NCBI GenBank assembly: GCA_045863055.1
Contig: BTUW01000004.1
Span: 181,194-245,193, forward strand
Origin: UTCHB3 sp008363265
GTDB lineage: Bacteria; Bacteroidota; Ignavibacteria; Ignavibacteriales; Ignavibacteriaceae
Direction of reading: 5' to 3'
Length of the DNA: 64,000 nucleotides
The position numbers were made by a program, and so were the translations under genes. Of the stretch, positions 26,573-36,179 are shown piece after piece (within the stretch, counting starts at the first letter, position 1; every line of letters starts with the position of its first letter). The notes beneath the pieces are model-generated. The model did no database searches. It was not told where the DNA came from and saw nothing but the letters and a program-made list of their open reading frames with translations.

Positions 26573-28438
26573 ATGAAAACATTAATATTTAGTCTGTTTT
26601 TTGTAACCGGTGTGTTCGCTCAGATACCGAATGTAAGAGTTTCGGCAACCGGTACATCGAGTCCGAATGAGACTTCGATCGCTATCAATCCGCTGAACCC
26701 GGATATTGTTGTTGCCGGGTCGAATATCAGTTATTTTTACTGGTCAACAAACAGGGGAGCCACGTGGTCACAGAAGCAGATGACCTCAACCCTGGGTGTC
26801 TGGGGCGATCCGTGCCTGATATATGACCACCGCGGATACCTTTACTATGGCCATCTTTCAAATCCGACAGTCGGATACTGGATCGACAGGATCGTCGTGC
26901 AGCGTTCAACGAATAACGGTAATACCTGGAACGACGGCGCGGGAGTCGGGCTTACCCCTCCCAAGGAGCAGGACAAGGAGTGGTTAGCCGCCGACTACCA
27001 CAGCCCCCTCTACAAAGGTAACATCTACATGGCGTGGACCGAGTTCGACAACTACGGAAGTGGTGCCACATCAGACAGTTCCCGCATCCGTTTCAGCAGA
27101 AGCACTGATGCCGGGCTTTCCTGGATGCCTTCAATAACGATCAGTGACCGCAGCGGCGACTGCATCGATGAAGATAACACCGTTGAAGGCGCGGTTCCTG
27201 CTGTAGGACCAAACGGCGAGGTTTATGTCGCTTGGACAGGGCCTTACGGCATCCTTTTCGACAGGTCCCTCGATGGTGGGCAGACTTTCGGAACTGACAA
27301 GTTCGTTGCTCCCCATCCGGGTGGGTGGGACTTCAATATCCCCGGTATCTACCGTTGCAACGGTCTACCGATAACAGCGTGCGACACTTCACGCGGACCG
27401 CACAGAGGGAACATCTACATCAACTGGTCGGACCAGAGTGGCGGCGCGAACAACACCGATGTGTTCATTGTCAGGTCAACAGACGGCGGTGACAACTGGA
27501 GCCAGCCGATCCGGGTGAACGATGACAACACCTCACGCCACCAGTTCTTCAACTGGCTGACGATCGACCAGGCAACCGGGGTGCTCTATTGCGTTTTCTA
27601 CGACAGGCGAAACACCACTTTGAACAATACTGATGTTTTCGTTGCAAGATCAGCAGACGGCGGGCTTACATGGCAGAACATAAAAGTTAGCGAAACACCA
27701 TTCAGTTCCTCTTCATCTGTTTTCTTTGGTGATTATTCCGGAATAACCGCTTACCAGGGAAGGGTTTATCCGATCTGGACAAGAGGTGACAATACTTCAC
27801 TCACTATTTGGGCCGCCCCGTTCTTCGACTCGGCAGCCGTCGTTCCCGTCGAACTCACAGGCTTTTCGGCCACAGTCGAAGAAAGAATGGTTTTTCTCGA
27901 CTGGCAGACCTCCACCGAGGTTAATAATGCCGGCTTTGAGGTTGAGAGGGCAAAACTCTCAGCTCCCTCGGAGAAAAACACCGTTTGGTCAACCGTTGGT
28001 TTCGTTAGAGGAAGAGGAACTTCACTGACACCCGTCAGGTATTATTTCGAGGACAAAAGGGAAGAGCCCGGTTACTACAAATACCGCCTCAAACAGATCG
28101 ATCAGAATGGTGAATTCACTTACTCGAGTGAAGTAACAGTTGATCTCACTCATCCCGGAAGTTTTGAGCTCTTCCAGAATTATCCCAATCCATTCTCCGG
28201 TGGTGGCTCAACTGTTATCTCCTTCGAGATCCCGAAGACCTCATGGGTTACCCTTAAAGTTTACGATATTACGGGTAATCTGGTCACCACCCTCGTTAAC
28301 GGATACAGAAATGCAGGCGTGCATGAAGTGGATCTTGATCTTTCAGGAGTGCATTCAGTGCTTCCTTCAGGCGTTTATTTTTACAGGATCGAGTCAAATG
28401 ATTTTACCAAGTCTCGCAAACTTATTTATTTGAAATAA
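26573..28438 (+). CDS. Secreted sialidase-like Asp-box protein with T9SS sorting domain
   Basis: A 621-residue protein with a signal peptide (LIFSLFFVTGVFAQ). At least five BNR/Asp-box motifs are visible (STNRGATW, STDAGLSW, SLDGGQTF, STDGGDNW, SADGGLTW), giving a six-bladed propeller over about residues 20-410. I do not see the arginine triad clearly, so sialidase activity is uncertain and many such proteins are non-enzymatic. A linker (VPVELTGFSA) leads to the C-terminal FQNYPNPF sorting domain ending in SRKLIYLK. Confidence 0.82.
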   Translation: MKTLIFSLFFVTGVFAQIPNVRVSATGTSSPNETSIAINPLNPDIVVAGSNISYFYWSTNRGATWSQKQMTSTLGVWGDPCLIYDHRGYLYYGHLSNPTVGYWIDRIVVQRSTNNGNTWNDGAGVGLTPPKEQDKEWLAADYHSPLYKGNIYMAWTEFDNYGSGATSDSSRIRFSRSTDAGLSWMPSITISDRSGDCIDEDNTVEGAVPAVGPNGEVYVAWTGPYGILFDRSLDGGQTFGTDKFVAPHPGGWDFNIPGIYRCNGLPITACDTSRGPHRGNIYINWSDQSGGANNTDVFIVRSTDGGDNWSQPIRVNDDNTSRHQFFNWLTIDQATGVLYCVFYDRRNTTLNNTDVFVARSADGGLTWQNIKVSETPFSSSSSVFFGDYSGITAYQGRVYPIWTRGDNTSLTIWAAPFFDSAAVVPVELTGFSATVEERMVFLDWQTSTEVNNAGFEVERAKLSAPSEKNTVWSTVGFVRGRGTSLTPVRYYFEDKREEPGYYKYRLKQIDQNGEFTYSSEVTVDLTHPGSFELFQNYPNPFSGGGSTVISFEIPKTSWVTLKVYDITGNLVTTLVNGYRNAGVHEVDLDLSGVHSVLPSGVYFYRIESNDFTKSRKLIYLK

Positions 28439-28547
28439 ACCTAAAAAGTCGTTTTAATTCGATTTTGCTTGACTTTAATAGCTGAATTTAGTAAGTTGTA
28501 GCCACGATGCACTAAAGCAGAGGCCGGAGGGATCGTTTACCGGCAAA

Positions 28548-28569
28548 GGACCGGACAATTAGCCGGTCC
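28548..28569 (+). other. Hairpin in the leader of the next secreted protein gene
   Basis: GGACCGG and CCGGTCC form a perfect 7-bp stem with an 8-base loop, 33 bases upstream of the GTG start. No T run follows, so it is not a terminator; it does not match a riboswitch I know. Confidence 0.35.
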
Positions 28570-28602
28570 GCGTACCATAATTGACTCAATTCGGAGGTAG
28601 AA

Positions 28603-30087
28603 GTGAAAAAAGCAACACTTCAGATCGTACTGATCATGCTTTTTGCTCCTTTTATCCTTGCGCAGACGACCCACAGGTATCTCGAGAATTTTGATTCCGG
28701 GATCGCCGAAGGCTGGGCCTTTTACACAGACGCAAGCGTTTCCGTCCAGAATGGACAGCTTAGAATTCAATCTACATCACCTGACTTCCAGATAGCTCAC
28801 ATTTACCCACCAATTGGAGCCACAATAAACGATTTCTCGATCGAGTTCTCAAACGGCACAAATCCCGTTGCCGAAGGAGGATTTGTAGGGAGGCTTGGCT
28901 TCAATTCGTTGCTTGGTATGTTGTTCGAAGATGACACAATGAGGGTGGTATATGCCACAAATATCACCAATTTTATGCAACCCGATTTCATAACCCTTCA
29001 CACCCTTCAAACAAATGACTACACCACCCGGGGTAAGATACAGGTTACGAGATCAGGAAATGATCTTCTTGTGAACTGCTGGCTCAATGATACCCTGAGA
29101 TTCAACGGCGGGGTAATGGATGCTGAAGCCTCGCTTCTTAAAGGGCATCTGATGTTCAGCGTGGTTGGTGATTCACTCGACTTTACCCTCGCCAAAGCTG
29201 ACTTCAACTATGTTCCATACATTTCAGACCAAAGCACAAGCTACTACGAGAGTTTTAACGATCCCAACACACCCTGGTATAAGTATGGATCATGGGATCA
29301 GGTGGGGCAGGCAATTACCATAAGCAACGGCAACCTGAATATAAATTACACCGGAACTGATTTCGTAAGCCTTTATGTAGGCACTCCTGTGGGGTCGGTT
29401 GAAAACTATGAGTTATCGGCAACCCTCGGTGGACCGACCGCGAGCGGTAATTTTGGTATCTGGCGGCTTTACAGTCTGAGGTACTACACAGGTATGTATT
29501 TCGATGGCGACACACTTTTCATTTGTTATCAGGATGGAGGTGTTGGCGAGCCGCTTCTGATCAGCAAGATTGGGATAGATCTGAATCAATTTTCGCAGGT
29601 GAGGCTACGGTGCGAGCGAAACGGCACAAACCTTGCTTTTGCCGCTTATGGAAACTCGACGCAAATTCTTACGGGAACGCTAACCACTTCCGACGCGAGG
29701 CTCTACGCGGGTCACCTGCTGACGGGGTTTGATACCGATCAGAATTTGGCAATGAGTTTTACGGAGTCGAGCATTGCATTCAACAGGTATGTGACAAATG
29801 TAGTGGAAGTTGACCCTGTCGTTTCGAGTTTTGCGCTTGGGCAGAACTACCCAAATCCCTTTAATCCGGAGACCAAAGTTGAGTACACACTCGAGAAGCC
29901 GGGATGGGTGAAACTGGTGGTTTTCGACGCTCTCGGGAGGGAGTGTGTCACGCTTGTTGATGAGATGAAGTCGGACGGCAACTACAGCGTCACTTTCGAC
30001 GCTACCGGCCTTCCCAGCGGCGTTTACCTTTACCGGCTCTCGACCGATGGCTTCACACGGACTAAAAAAATGGTGCTTTTAAGATAG
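28603..30087 (+). CDS. Secreted two-domain beta-sandwich protein with T9SS sorting domain
   Basis: A 494-residue protein starting at GTG behind a CGGAGG site, with a signal peptide (IVLIMLFAPFILAQ). Two related domains (about residues 22-205 and 215-400) each begin with E-x-F-D/N and look like concanavalin/laminin-G-type sandwiches. The C terminus carries LGQNYPNPFNPET and ends in TKKMVLLR, so it should travel by type IX secretion. Ligand unknown; carbohydrate binding is a guess from the fold. Confidence 0.75.
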   Translation: MKKATLQIVLIMLFAPFILAQTTHRYLENFDSGIAEGWAFYTDASVSVQNGQLRIQSTSPDFQIAHIYPPIGATINDFSIEFSNGTNPVAEGGFVGRLGFNSLLGMLFEDDTMRVVYATNITNFMQPDFITLHTLQTNDYTTRGKIQVTRSGNDLLVNCWLNDTLRFNGGVMDAEASLLKGHLMFSVVGDSLDFTLAKADFNYVPYISDQSTSYYESFNDPNTPWYKYGSWDQVGQAITISNGNLNINYTGTDFVSLYVGTPVGSVENYELSATLGGPTASGNFGIWRLYSLRYYTGMYFDGDTLFICYQDGGVGEPLLISKIGIDLNQFSQVRLRCERNGTNLAFAAYGNSTQILTGTLTTSDARLYAGHLLTGFDTDQNLAMSFTESSIAFNRYVTNVVEVDPVVSSFALGQNYPNPFNPETKVEYTLEKPGWVKLVVFDALGRECVTLVDEMKSDGNYSVTFDATGLPSGVYLYRLSTDGFTRTKKMVLLR

Positions 30088-30136
30088 GCGGGGCAGAGAA
30101 TAAACAATCGATTTTACCCTTTTTACGGAGATAAAT

Positions 30137-31099
30137 ATGGATCGTCCCGAAGACTATTACGGACTTATCGCGGTAATTTACGCGCTCATACCGACAATAA
30201 TGCTGTGGGGTGTGTTCAGAAAAGCCGGGGAACCGGGGTGGGTTGCGATCATTCCGGTTGTTAATCTTTACTATCTTCTGAAGATAACCAAGCGGACGCC
30301 ACTCTGGATCGTACTTTTTATTTCACCTTTGTTCTCACAGGTGATAGCGAAGGGAGAGTCGGCCAACATGGTACTGGGGCTTCTCTTCCTGACCTCGGTT
30401 TTTGTATGGTTTTCGATAATGCACAGCCTTTCCACAGCTTTCGGGAAGGGATTTTTCTTCACGATCGGACTTATCCTGTTCGGCTTCATATTTGTTCCCG
30501 TCCTGGCATTCGGAAGCGCGGAGTATGTTCTCTACGAGAGGCCCGTTCCGCAGACCCAAACGGGGCGGGGTGGGGCGGTTTCGCGTGATGATGAAGAGCA
30601 GCCTCAGCCTGTCAGCAATAAGAAGCCCCCTCTGGTGCTCTCCGGACTGATCCAGCCCGGTTTACCCGGTAAGATCTACACACTCTTCTTCATGGACGAA
30701 GGGATGGTTGCCGTGAAGACAGGCTCCGGATCAACCAATGCATCAGGTTCAATGCGCGCTTTTCACGGCGGTGCAGGTGCCACCGCAAACATCATGGGCG
30801 GTTTGGGTGCTTTGATGGATATGCACAGCGCGAACAAGCGCGGTAACTATCTCGGGCAGGTTGGTGGTATGGATACCAACTCGCTTCTCGCCGAAAACAA
30901 AGTTAACTTCCTGATGCCCTATGATGCGGTTCAACAGATCGAGATGAAGGGACCCGGGATGATGGGTGAAATGAAGGTAATGATCCACATGCCTGACAAG
31001 GTTCACAAATTCAGAGTTGACACCCGTTCAGATTCGATAGCGAAGATGTTTTATGATGTATTCACGAAGCATTGTCCCGGAAGGGTATTGCGATCATAA
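30137..31099 (+). CDS. DUF5684-like integral membrane protein
   Basis: A 320-residue protein. The first 130 residues hold about four membrane helices with the pattern GEPGWVAIIPVVNLYYLLKI, typical of DUF5684 and signal peptidase-associated membrane domains. A Gln/Pro-rich linker follows, then a soluble domain of about 140 residues with a Gly/Ala/Met-rich stretch (GGAGATANIMGGLGALMDM). Function unknown. A strong terminator shared with the convergent gene follows. Confidence 0.65.
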   Translation: MDRPEDYYGLIAVIYALIPTIMLWGVFRKAGEPGWVAIIPVVNLYYLLKITKRTPLWIVLFISPLFSQVIAKGESANMVLGLLFLTSVFVWFSIMHSLSTAFGKGFFFTIGLILFGFIFVPVLAFGSAEYVLYERPVPQTQTGRGGAVSRDDEEQPQPVSNKKPPLVLSGLIQPGLPGKIYTLFFMDEGMVAVKTGSGSTNASGSMRAFHGGAGATANIMGGLGALMDMHSANKRGNYLGQVGGMDTNSLLAENKVNFLMPYDAVQQIEMKGPGMMGEMKVMIHMPDKVHKFRVDTRSDSIAKMFYDVFTKHCPGRVLRS

Positions 31100-31124
31100 A
31101 CCGGGAGGCTCATGGCTGAAGTGC

Positions 31125-31179
31125 AGCCCGGAATTATAAGTCGCCGCTATATGACGATTATATAATTCCGGGCTTTTTT
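31125..31179. terminator. Bidirectional intrinsic terminator, long stem
   Basis: AGCCCGGAATTATA (31125-31138) pairs with TATAATTCCGGGCT (31161-31174), followed by T residues. It separates the convergent DUF5684-like and FGE-fold genes. Confidence 0.85.
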
Positions 31180-31182
31180 AAG

Positions 31183-32148
31183 CTATTTGGCCCCCGTGCT
31201 TCGCGCGATCCTCATCCCCATGATGAAGAATGTCTCATTGGCAGAGTAGCCGCTTCGGCGGGTGACCCATCCGTCGAGACCGAGGCCGTACCAGCCACCG
31301 CCCCGGTGGACGCGCCAATCGGCTTTTTCGGCTCCTTTTGGGTTAATTTTGGCTTCAGTCGTATAGTCACCGAACCGGTCCCAGCACCATTCCATAACAT
31401 TACCGCTCATATTGTGAATACCGAGTTCGTTTGGTTTAAACCAGTTAACAGGAACAACCCCTCTTCTTTTTTTTGTGCCGTAACCGGGTGAGATCTCCGC
31501 GATCTCTTCGAGTGAATTGCTACCGCTGAAGATGTAACCTTCCGAGAGGTTCCCTCCACGTGACGCGAACTCCCATTCGGCCTCTGTAGGGAGGCGGTAT
31601 CCCGGGTTCGGGACATCCTCATTCCAGGTCACAGTCCACTTGAACCAGTCATATTTACTGGTGTTCGAGGTATCGGCGACATTTCGATCTATCGTGTAAA
31701 CGGGAGTAAAGCCCTCCCTTTTGCTGAGCCAGTTGCAATATTCGATCGCATCGTACCAGCTGACATGGACAACAGGCAGGTCGCCATCTGCGGTGTCCCT
31801 AGGGTCGCCCCACTCGTCGTGCCGCCAGTTCACACCTTTTACCTGCGCGAAATCATCCTTTGTTTTCACATAACTCGAATCGGTTATATCCGCAACAGTT
31901 CGATAACCTGTTGCATCGATAAACTCGCGGAACTCTGCCCAGGTCAGTTCGTACCGTGAGATAAAGTAAGAGGGGACTGTGGCCTGAAAGCCGGGGAGAG
32001 CCGACCAGTCGACCGGTTCCTTCTCATTGGAAGAGCCCATCCTGAAAGTACCGCCTTCGACAAAGACCATCGAGGGGAGCTTCAAAGTGTCGCTCTGTGA
32101 GAAAAGGTTACCGAGAAGAATGCAAGAAAGGAGAAGAAATGCTCTCAT
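31183..32148 (-). CDS. Exported FGE/SUMF1-fold protein, probably not catalytic
   Basis: A 321-residue protein with a signal peptide (FLLLSCILLGNLFSQ). The formylglycine-generating-enzyme fold is clear: MVFVEGGTFRMGS, SWYDAIEYCNWLS, YRLPTEAEWEFA and HNMSGNVMEWCWDRF. The C-terminal RGGGWYGLG stretch lacks the two catalytic cysteines of true formylglycine-generating enzymes, so this is more likely a binding or scaffold protein of the C-type-lectin fold. No sulfatase is nearby. The kinases at 54456-60453 carry the same domain. Confidence 0.8.
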   Translation of the reverse strand: MRAFLLLSCILLGNLFSQSDTLKLPSMVFVEGGTFRMGSSNEKEPVDWSALPGFQATVPSYFISRYELTWAEFREFIDATGYRTVADITDSSYVKTKDDFAQVKGVNWRHDEWGDPRDTADGDLPVVHVSWYDAIEYCNWLSKREGFTPVYTIDRNVADTSNTSKYDWFKWTVTWNEDVPNPGYRLPTEAEWEFASRGGNLSEGYIFSGSNSLEEIAEISPGYGTKKRRGVVPVNWFKPNELGIHNMSGNVMEWCWDRFGDYTTEAKINPKGAEKADWRVHRGGGWYGLGLDGWVTRRSGYSANETFFIMGMRIARSTGAK

Positions 32149-32318
32149 TTTGAGTCCAATTAATATAGTGAACGGATGCGCAAAGATAGAGAACGGAGGC
32201 GGGTTAAACGAGGGTAAAAAACTTTCATAATAGAATAAGTCCGTTTGTGTAAACTGAACTGCGATTTCAGTGGATTATCGTAAATTTAACCCGTTAATTT
32301 TAAATAATCGGAGCAAAG

Positions 32319-34463
32319 ATGTCCGGGAAATTCAAAGTATTGATACTGGTCGCGATGATGGCAACTATCGCCCTCGCGCAAAACAAGGATAAAGGAATGA
32401 TCAAATCCCAAAAGGACTATCCGGCACCCCCTTCGGTGAAGAAGGAACCCGTCTCTTTCAATGAGTTCGGCAATATAAGAACTGATAATTACTTCTGGTT
32501 ACGGGACAAGAAGAACCCTGAAGTGATCAAGTACCTCGAAGATGAAAATGCCTATGCCGAAATGGTGATGGGTCATACAAAAGACCTTCAGGATAAACTC
32601 TTCGCTGAAATGAAGGGAAGAATTAAGGAAGAAGACAGCAGCGTGCCTGTATTCGAGAACGGTTACTGGTACTACAGCCGTACCGAAACAGGAAAACAGT
32701 ACGCGGTATATTGCCGCAAAAAAGGAAACCTGAACGCCCCTGAAGAGGTACTCTTCGATGTGAACAAAATGGCTGAGGGTCTCCCGACTTTCCTTTTTAC
32801 CGGCTATGATGTAACCCTTGACAATAAATACGCGGTTTACTCAAGCAACACCACCGGTTCATATGCCGAAGATGACCTTAGGATAAGGGACCTGACGACG
32901 GGTAAAGACCTTCCGTTCCTCGTTACCGGTGTTCAGAGTTACGCATGGGCGAACGACAACAAAACAGTTTTCTATGTTATCGGCAACGAGGCCCTTCGCC
33001 CATATCAGCTCTACAGGGTTGATGGTTTCGAAGGGAAAAAAGCCGAATTGGTTTATGAAGAAAAGGATGAGCTGTTCAACATCTCGATCGGTAAAAGCCT
33101 TACAAAAGATTATCTGATGCTCAGCAGCGGCAGTTTCACTTCAAGTGAAGTGTGGCTGCTTGATGCGGCTAAACCTTACGGTCAGTTCAAGGTTTTCCTC
33201 CCCAGACAGAAGGATGTGGAATACTCTGTGGATCACCACAAGAGCCGCTTCTTCGTCACATGGAAGGATGACAATTCAAAGAACAGAATGGTGTACGAAG
33301 CACCACTTCAGGGCTTTGAGGACAGATCAAAATGGAAAGTTGTTCTCCCGCACGACCCAAAAGTGAAGATCGACTACATTGCCGTTTACGACAAGTTCAT
33401 CGCTGTTCAGGAGAGAACAGGCGGCCTCCGCAGGATCATGACGATGGATCTCGCCACCAGCAAGAAAAACTGGCTTGAGTTCCCGGAAGCTGTTTACAAT
33501 CTTTCAATGTCGATGGCACCTGAATATACCTCCCCAAGTTTCAGATACACCTATACATCGCTCAACCGTCCATGGACCACTTATGAGTACGATGTGCCGA
33601 CCGCAAAAACAACCAAACTGAAGGTTCAGGAGATCCCGAGCGGATTCAACCCCGACGATTATGTGGTCGAAAGAATGTGGGCAACCGCCCCCGATGGCAA
33701 GAAAGTGCCGATGGCGATCGTTTACAAAAAAGGTCTGAAGAAAGACGGCAGCAACCCGACTCTTCTCTACTCATATGGTTCATACGGTTACTCAACCGAG
33801 GCCGGCTTCAACTCAACTGTTTTCAGTCTTGTTGACAGGGGATTCGTTTACGGTATCGCCCAGATCCGTGGCGGCAGCGAGCTTGGTGAAGAATGGTATG
33901 ACGACGGCAAACTCCTGAACAAGAAGAACACTTTCACCGATTTCATCGCGTGCGCAGAGCACCTTGTAAAAGAAGGATACACCAAACCCGCGAAACTCGC
34001 CATAATGGGCGGAAGTGCCGGCGGTCTCCTTGTGGGTGCATGCATGAACATGAGGCCTGATCTTTTCAATGTTGTTCTTGCCATCGTTCCGTTCGTTGAT
34101 GTTATCAACACGATGTTGGATGAGTCACTACCACTGACAACTCAGGAGTGGGAACAGTGGGGTAACCCGAAAGAGGAGAAATACTACAACTACATGCTCT
34201 CTTACTCGCCTTATGACAACATTAAGGCTGTAAATTATCCCAATGTTCTTGTTACAGGCGGTTTGAATGATTCACAGGTCAGCTTCCACGAACCGGCGAA
34301 GTTCACTGCCAAACTCCGCGAACTGAAAAAGGACGACAATCTTGTCGTTATGAAGATGAACATGGAGTCCGGTCACGGTGGTGCTTCCGGCAGGTTCGCC
34401 AGACTGAAAGAAGTAGCGTATCAGTATGCCTTCATGCTTGACAGGATGGGAATCAGCAAGTAA
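32319..34463 (+). CDS. Prolyl oligopeptidase family serine peptidase (S9A)
   Basis: A 714-residue protein with a probable signal peptide (LILVAMMATIALAQ). An N-terminal seven-bladed propeller (about 60-430) precedes the alpha/beta-hydrolase domain. The triad is S566 in GGSAGG, D651 in GGLNDSQV and H686 in ESGHGG. RGGSELGEEW is the conserved prolyl oligopeptidase stretch before the nucleophile. It should cleave short peptides after proline outside the cytoplasm. It stands alone; a terminator follows. Confidence 0.92.
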   Translation: MSGKFKVLILVAMMATIALAQNKDKGMIKSQKDYPAPPSVKKEPVSFNEFGNIRTDNYFWLRDKKNPEVIKYLEDENAYAEMVMGHTKDLQDKLFAEMKGRIKEEDSSVPVFENGYWYYSRTETGKQYAVYCRKKGNLNAPEEVLFDVNKMAEGLPTFLFTGYDVTLDNKYAVYSSNTTGSYAEDDLRIRDLTTGKDLPFLVTGVQSYAWANDNKTVFYVIGNEALRPYQLYRVDGFEGKKAELVYEEKDELFNISIGKSLTKDYLMLSSGSFTSSEVWLLDAAKPYGQFKVFLPRQKDVEYSVDHHKSRFFVTWKDDNSKNRMVYEAPLQGFEDRSKWKVVLPHDPKVKIDYIAVYDKFIAVQERTGGLRRIMTMDLATSKKNWLEFPEAVYNLSMSMAPEYTSPSFRYTYTSLNRPWTTYEYDVPTAKTTKLKVQEIPSGFNPDDYVVERMWATAPDGKKVPMAIVYKKGLKKDGSNPTLLYSYGSYGYSTEAGFNSTVFSLVDRGFVYGIAQIRGGSELGEEWYDDGKLLNKKNTFTDFIACAEHLVKEGYTKPAKLAIMGGSAGGLLVGACMNMRPDLFNVVLAIVPFVDVINTMLDESLPLTTQEWEQWGNPKEEKYYNYMLSYSPYDNIKAVNYPNVLVTGGLNDSQVSFHEPAKFTAKLRELKKDDNLVVMKMNMESGHGGASGRFARLKEVAYQYAFMLDRMGISK

Positions 34464-34469
34464 ATGTGA

Positions 34470-34484
34470 TCCGCCTGCGGCGGA
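34470..34484. repeat. 15-bp palindrome of the CCGCC/GGCGG type
   Basis: TCCGCCTGCGGCGGA embedded in GTGAT...GTGA. The same context occurs at 54321-54335, where only the centre differs. It is followed by degenerate 'ACGCAGATA/ACGCGGA' repeats. Confidence 0.7.
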
Positions 34485-34544
34485 GTGAACTGTGAAGTTG
34501 GACGCAGATACACGCGGAGTTAATAGATTAACGCGGATTTTTCG

Positions 34545-34573
34545 AAAACCGGTGGTGATGCCACCGGTTTTTG
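34545..34573 (+). terminator. Intrinsic terminator after the prolyl oligopeptidase gene
   Basis: AAACCGGTGG/CCACCGGTTT stem with a 5-base loop followed by T residues. Confidence 0.8.
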
Positions 34574-34667
34574 GGTTTTAAAGCCTGTCAGAATCAGGAT
34601 TTTCAGGATTTCACTATTTAAGGTTTGCTATCTGCGCAACTGATTGAGATTTTGGAAGCAGAACGGG

Positions 34668-36122
34668 CTATTTTTCCACTATTTCCCAATATCCTCCAAA
34701 ATCCCCACCGATTCGTTGGATGATCCCTTTCTTCTTTAGTGCATCGACAAATTTCTTGGAAGCACCCTCACTGATTTTCAGCACGCTGGCAATTTCTTTC
34801 CGGGTGATCTTTGGATTTTTTCGGATAAGATCAAGGACCTCCTCTTGTTTTTCCGTGGTCGTGGTTCTCTGGCTACGGTCTGGTACCTGTCTGGTACCTG
34901 TCTGGTACCTCAGCCTCACCATCACCGGAGTTCCTTGAATCTTGAAGAGTACTGAAAGTAACTTTGAAAAAATCAATTTCTGAAAGGTATTCAGGCTTGG
35001 TATTATTATATGTCGTCCAGCCCTTATTCATTTTCTCAAAACCGTAGCCGCCATTTTCAGAAAGATTCGCGACTCTGAAAAGTTTTGCAATAATACCATT
35101 TCGTGGGAGTGATATGTCCTCCCTAAGGAGCTGTTCGAGAGGTTTGGGCAGTGCCCCTGGGTTAAAGAACTCAATCCTGTCCTGAAAGACCCTGATTCTG
35201 AGTTTCATTCGGGAAAAATACTCTGTGTGTTGCAACAAATTCACCAAAGCCTCCCTTATGGCCTCCAAGTAGGGGTAATTGGAACTGGAGGTTCCATCAT
35301 TCTGTAGATTGAATGGCAGATCGATCTGTCGGGAGAGACGATCGAACAAGGCAAAATAGTACTGCCAGATATTCTCGTAGTCGCCAAGTCGGAAAGTATA
35401 GCGTGTGGTAGCGTCAGAGTAGGCGGTCCCTGGTATCTCGAAATAATCTATCCTGAAATCAGTGATAACTGACTGTATCTTATCGTTTTGACCAAGGAAA
35501 AGTAGCCCGCTGTAGCTGATTTTTTCATCAATCAGACGCGCAGTCTGGTTAAGAACTCTCTGTCGGAAAGCCTGTTGTAAGAATGACCCGGATTATTTCT
35601 TTGAATAAATTGCCGGTACTGCATGAATGAATTGTTATCCAGCCATGAAATATCTGAATCAGGTATGATACGATCAGTTTGTGTCCCAAAAGCCTGGTCG
35701 CGGTACATTGCGTCCACTTCCTCTTTAGTTGCTCTTTGGTCACCGCTCGCACTTCTAATGTAAGTATTAAAGGGGGACCCAAAATACACCGGTTTCTTGT
35801 CAGAGACAGGGATATAAAAAAGAATGATAGTCCTGTTATCGAAACTATACTTTCTGGAAGTGCAGGAAACAGTAATATTGAATTTCTCAGACCTTAGTGC
35901 TGTAGTAAAATCCTGCTCAATTTTTTCAGGATTTTGTACTCCTGTAAGTTGAAATCCACCTTTAAGCTGCTTAACTCCTAAAACGATCCAACCCCCGGCA
36001 GTATTTGAGAAAGCGCTCACCATTGACCAAATATTTTTTGGCAGTTCATTCGCAGCTTCCTTTACCTCGAAATCCTCCCATTCGATATCTTGGATCTTCT
36101 TAAATAATTCCTCTTGGGTCAC
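34668..36122 (-). pseudogene. Frameshifted AlbA_2 (Schlafen-type) ATP-binding regulator
   Basis: Three pieces in two frames make one protein of the AlbA_2/HATPase_c_4/winged-helix family. Piece 1 (36122-35532) has the AlbA_2 domain (AFSNTAGGWIVLGV) and ends early at a stop. Translating on in the other frame restores family sequence without a break (SYSGLLFLG, FRIDYFEIPG, YFALFDRL), so a single-base-type shift lies near 35545. Piece 2 runs to about 34890 and includes the helix region EAIREALVNLLQH. A second shift at the 11-bp triplication (34879-34911) separates it from the C-terminal winged helix (PKITRKEIASVLKIS). It is either a pseudogene or, at the second site, switchable by repeat number. 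Confidence 0.8.
34879..34911. repeat. Three tandem copies of an 11-bp repeat inside the AlbA_2 gene
   Basis: TCTGGTACCTG occurs at 34879-34889, 34890-34900 and, with the last base changed, 34901-34911. One copy or four copies would join the flanking reading frames; three copies do not. Confidence 0.9.
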
Positions 36123-36179
36123 TGCGCTACGACTTTCTGATGATACGGTTAATTGTCATTCTTCGAACCGGTTTGTAGG

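Noticed and set aside
28475..28602. Riboswitch before the secreted beta-sandwich gene
   Set aside because: Only one short hairpin is clear; conserved cores of cobalamin, c-di-GMP or other classes I know are not recognisable.
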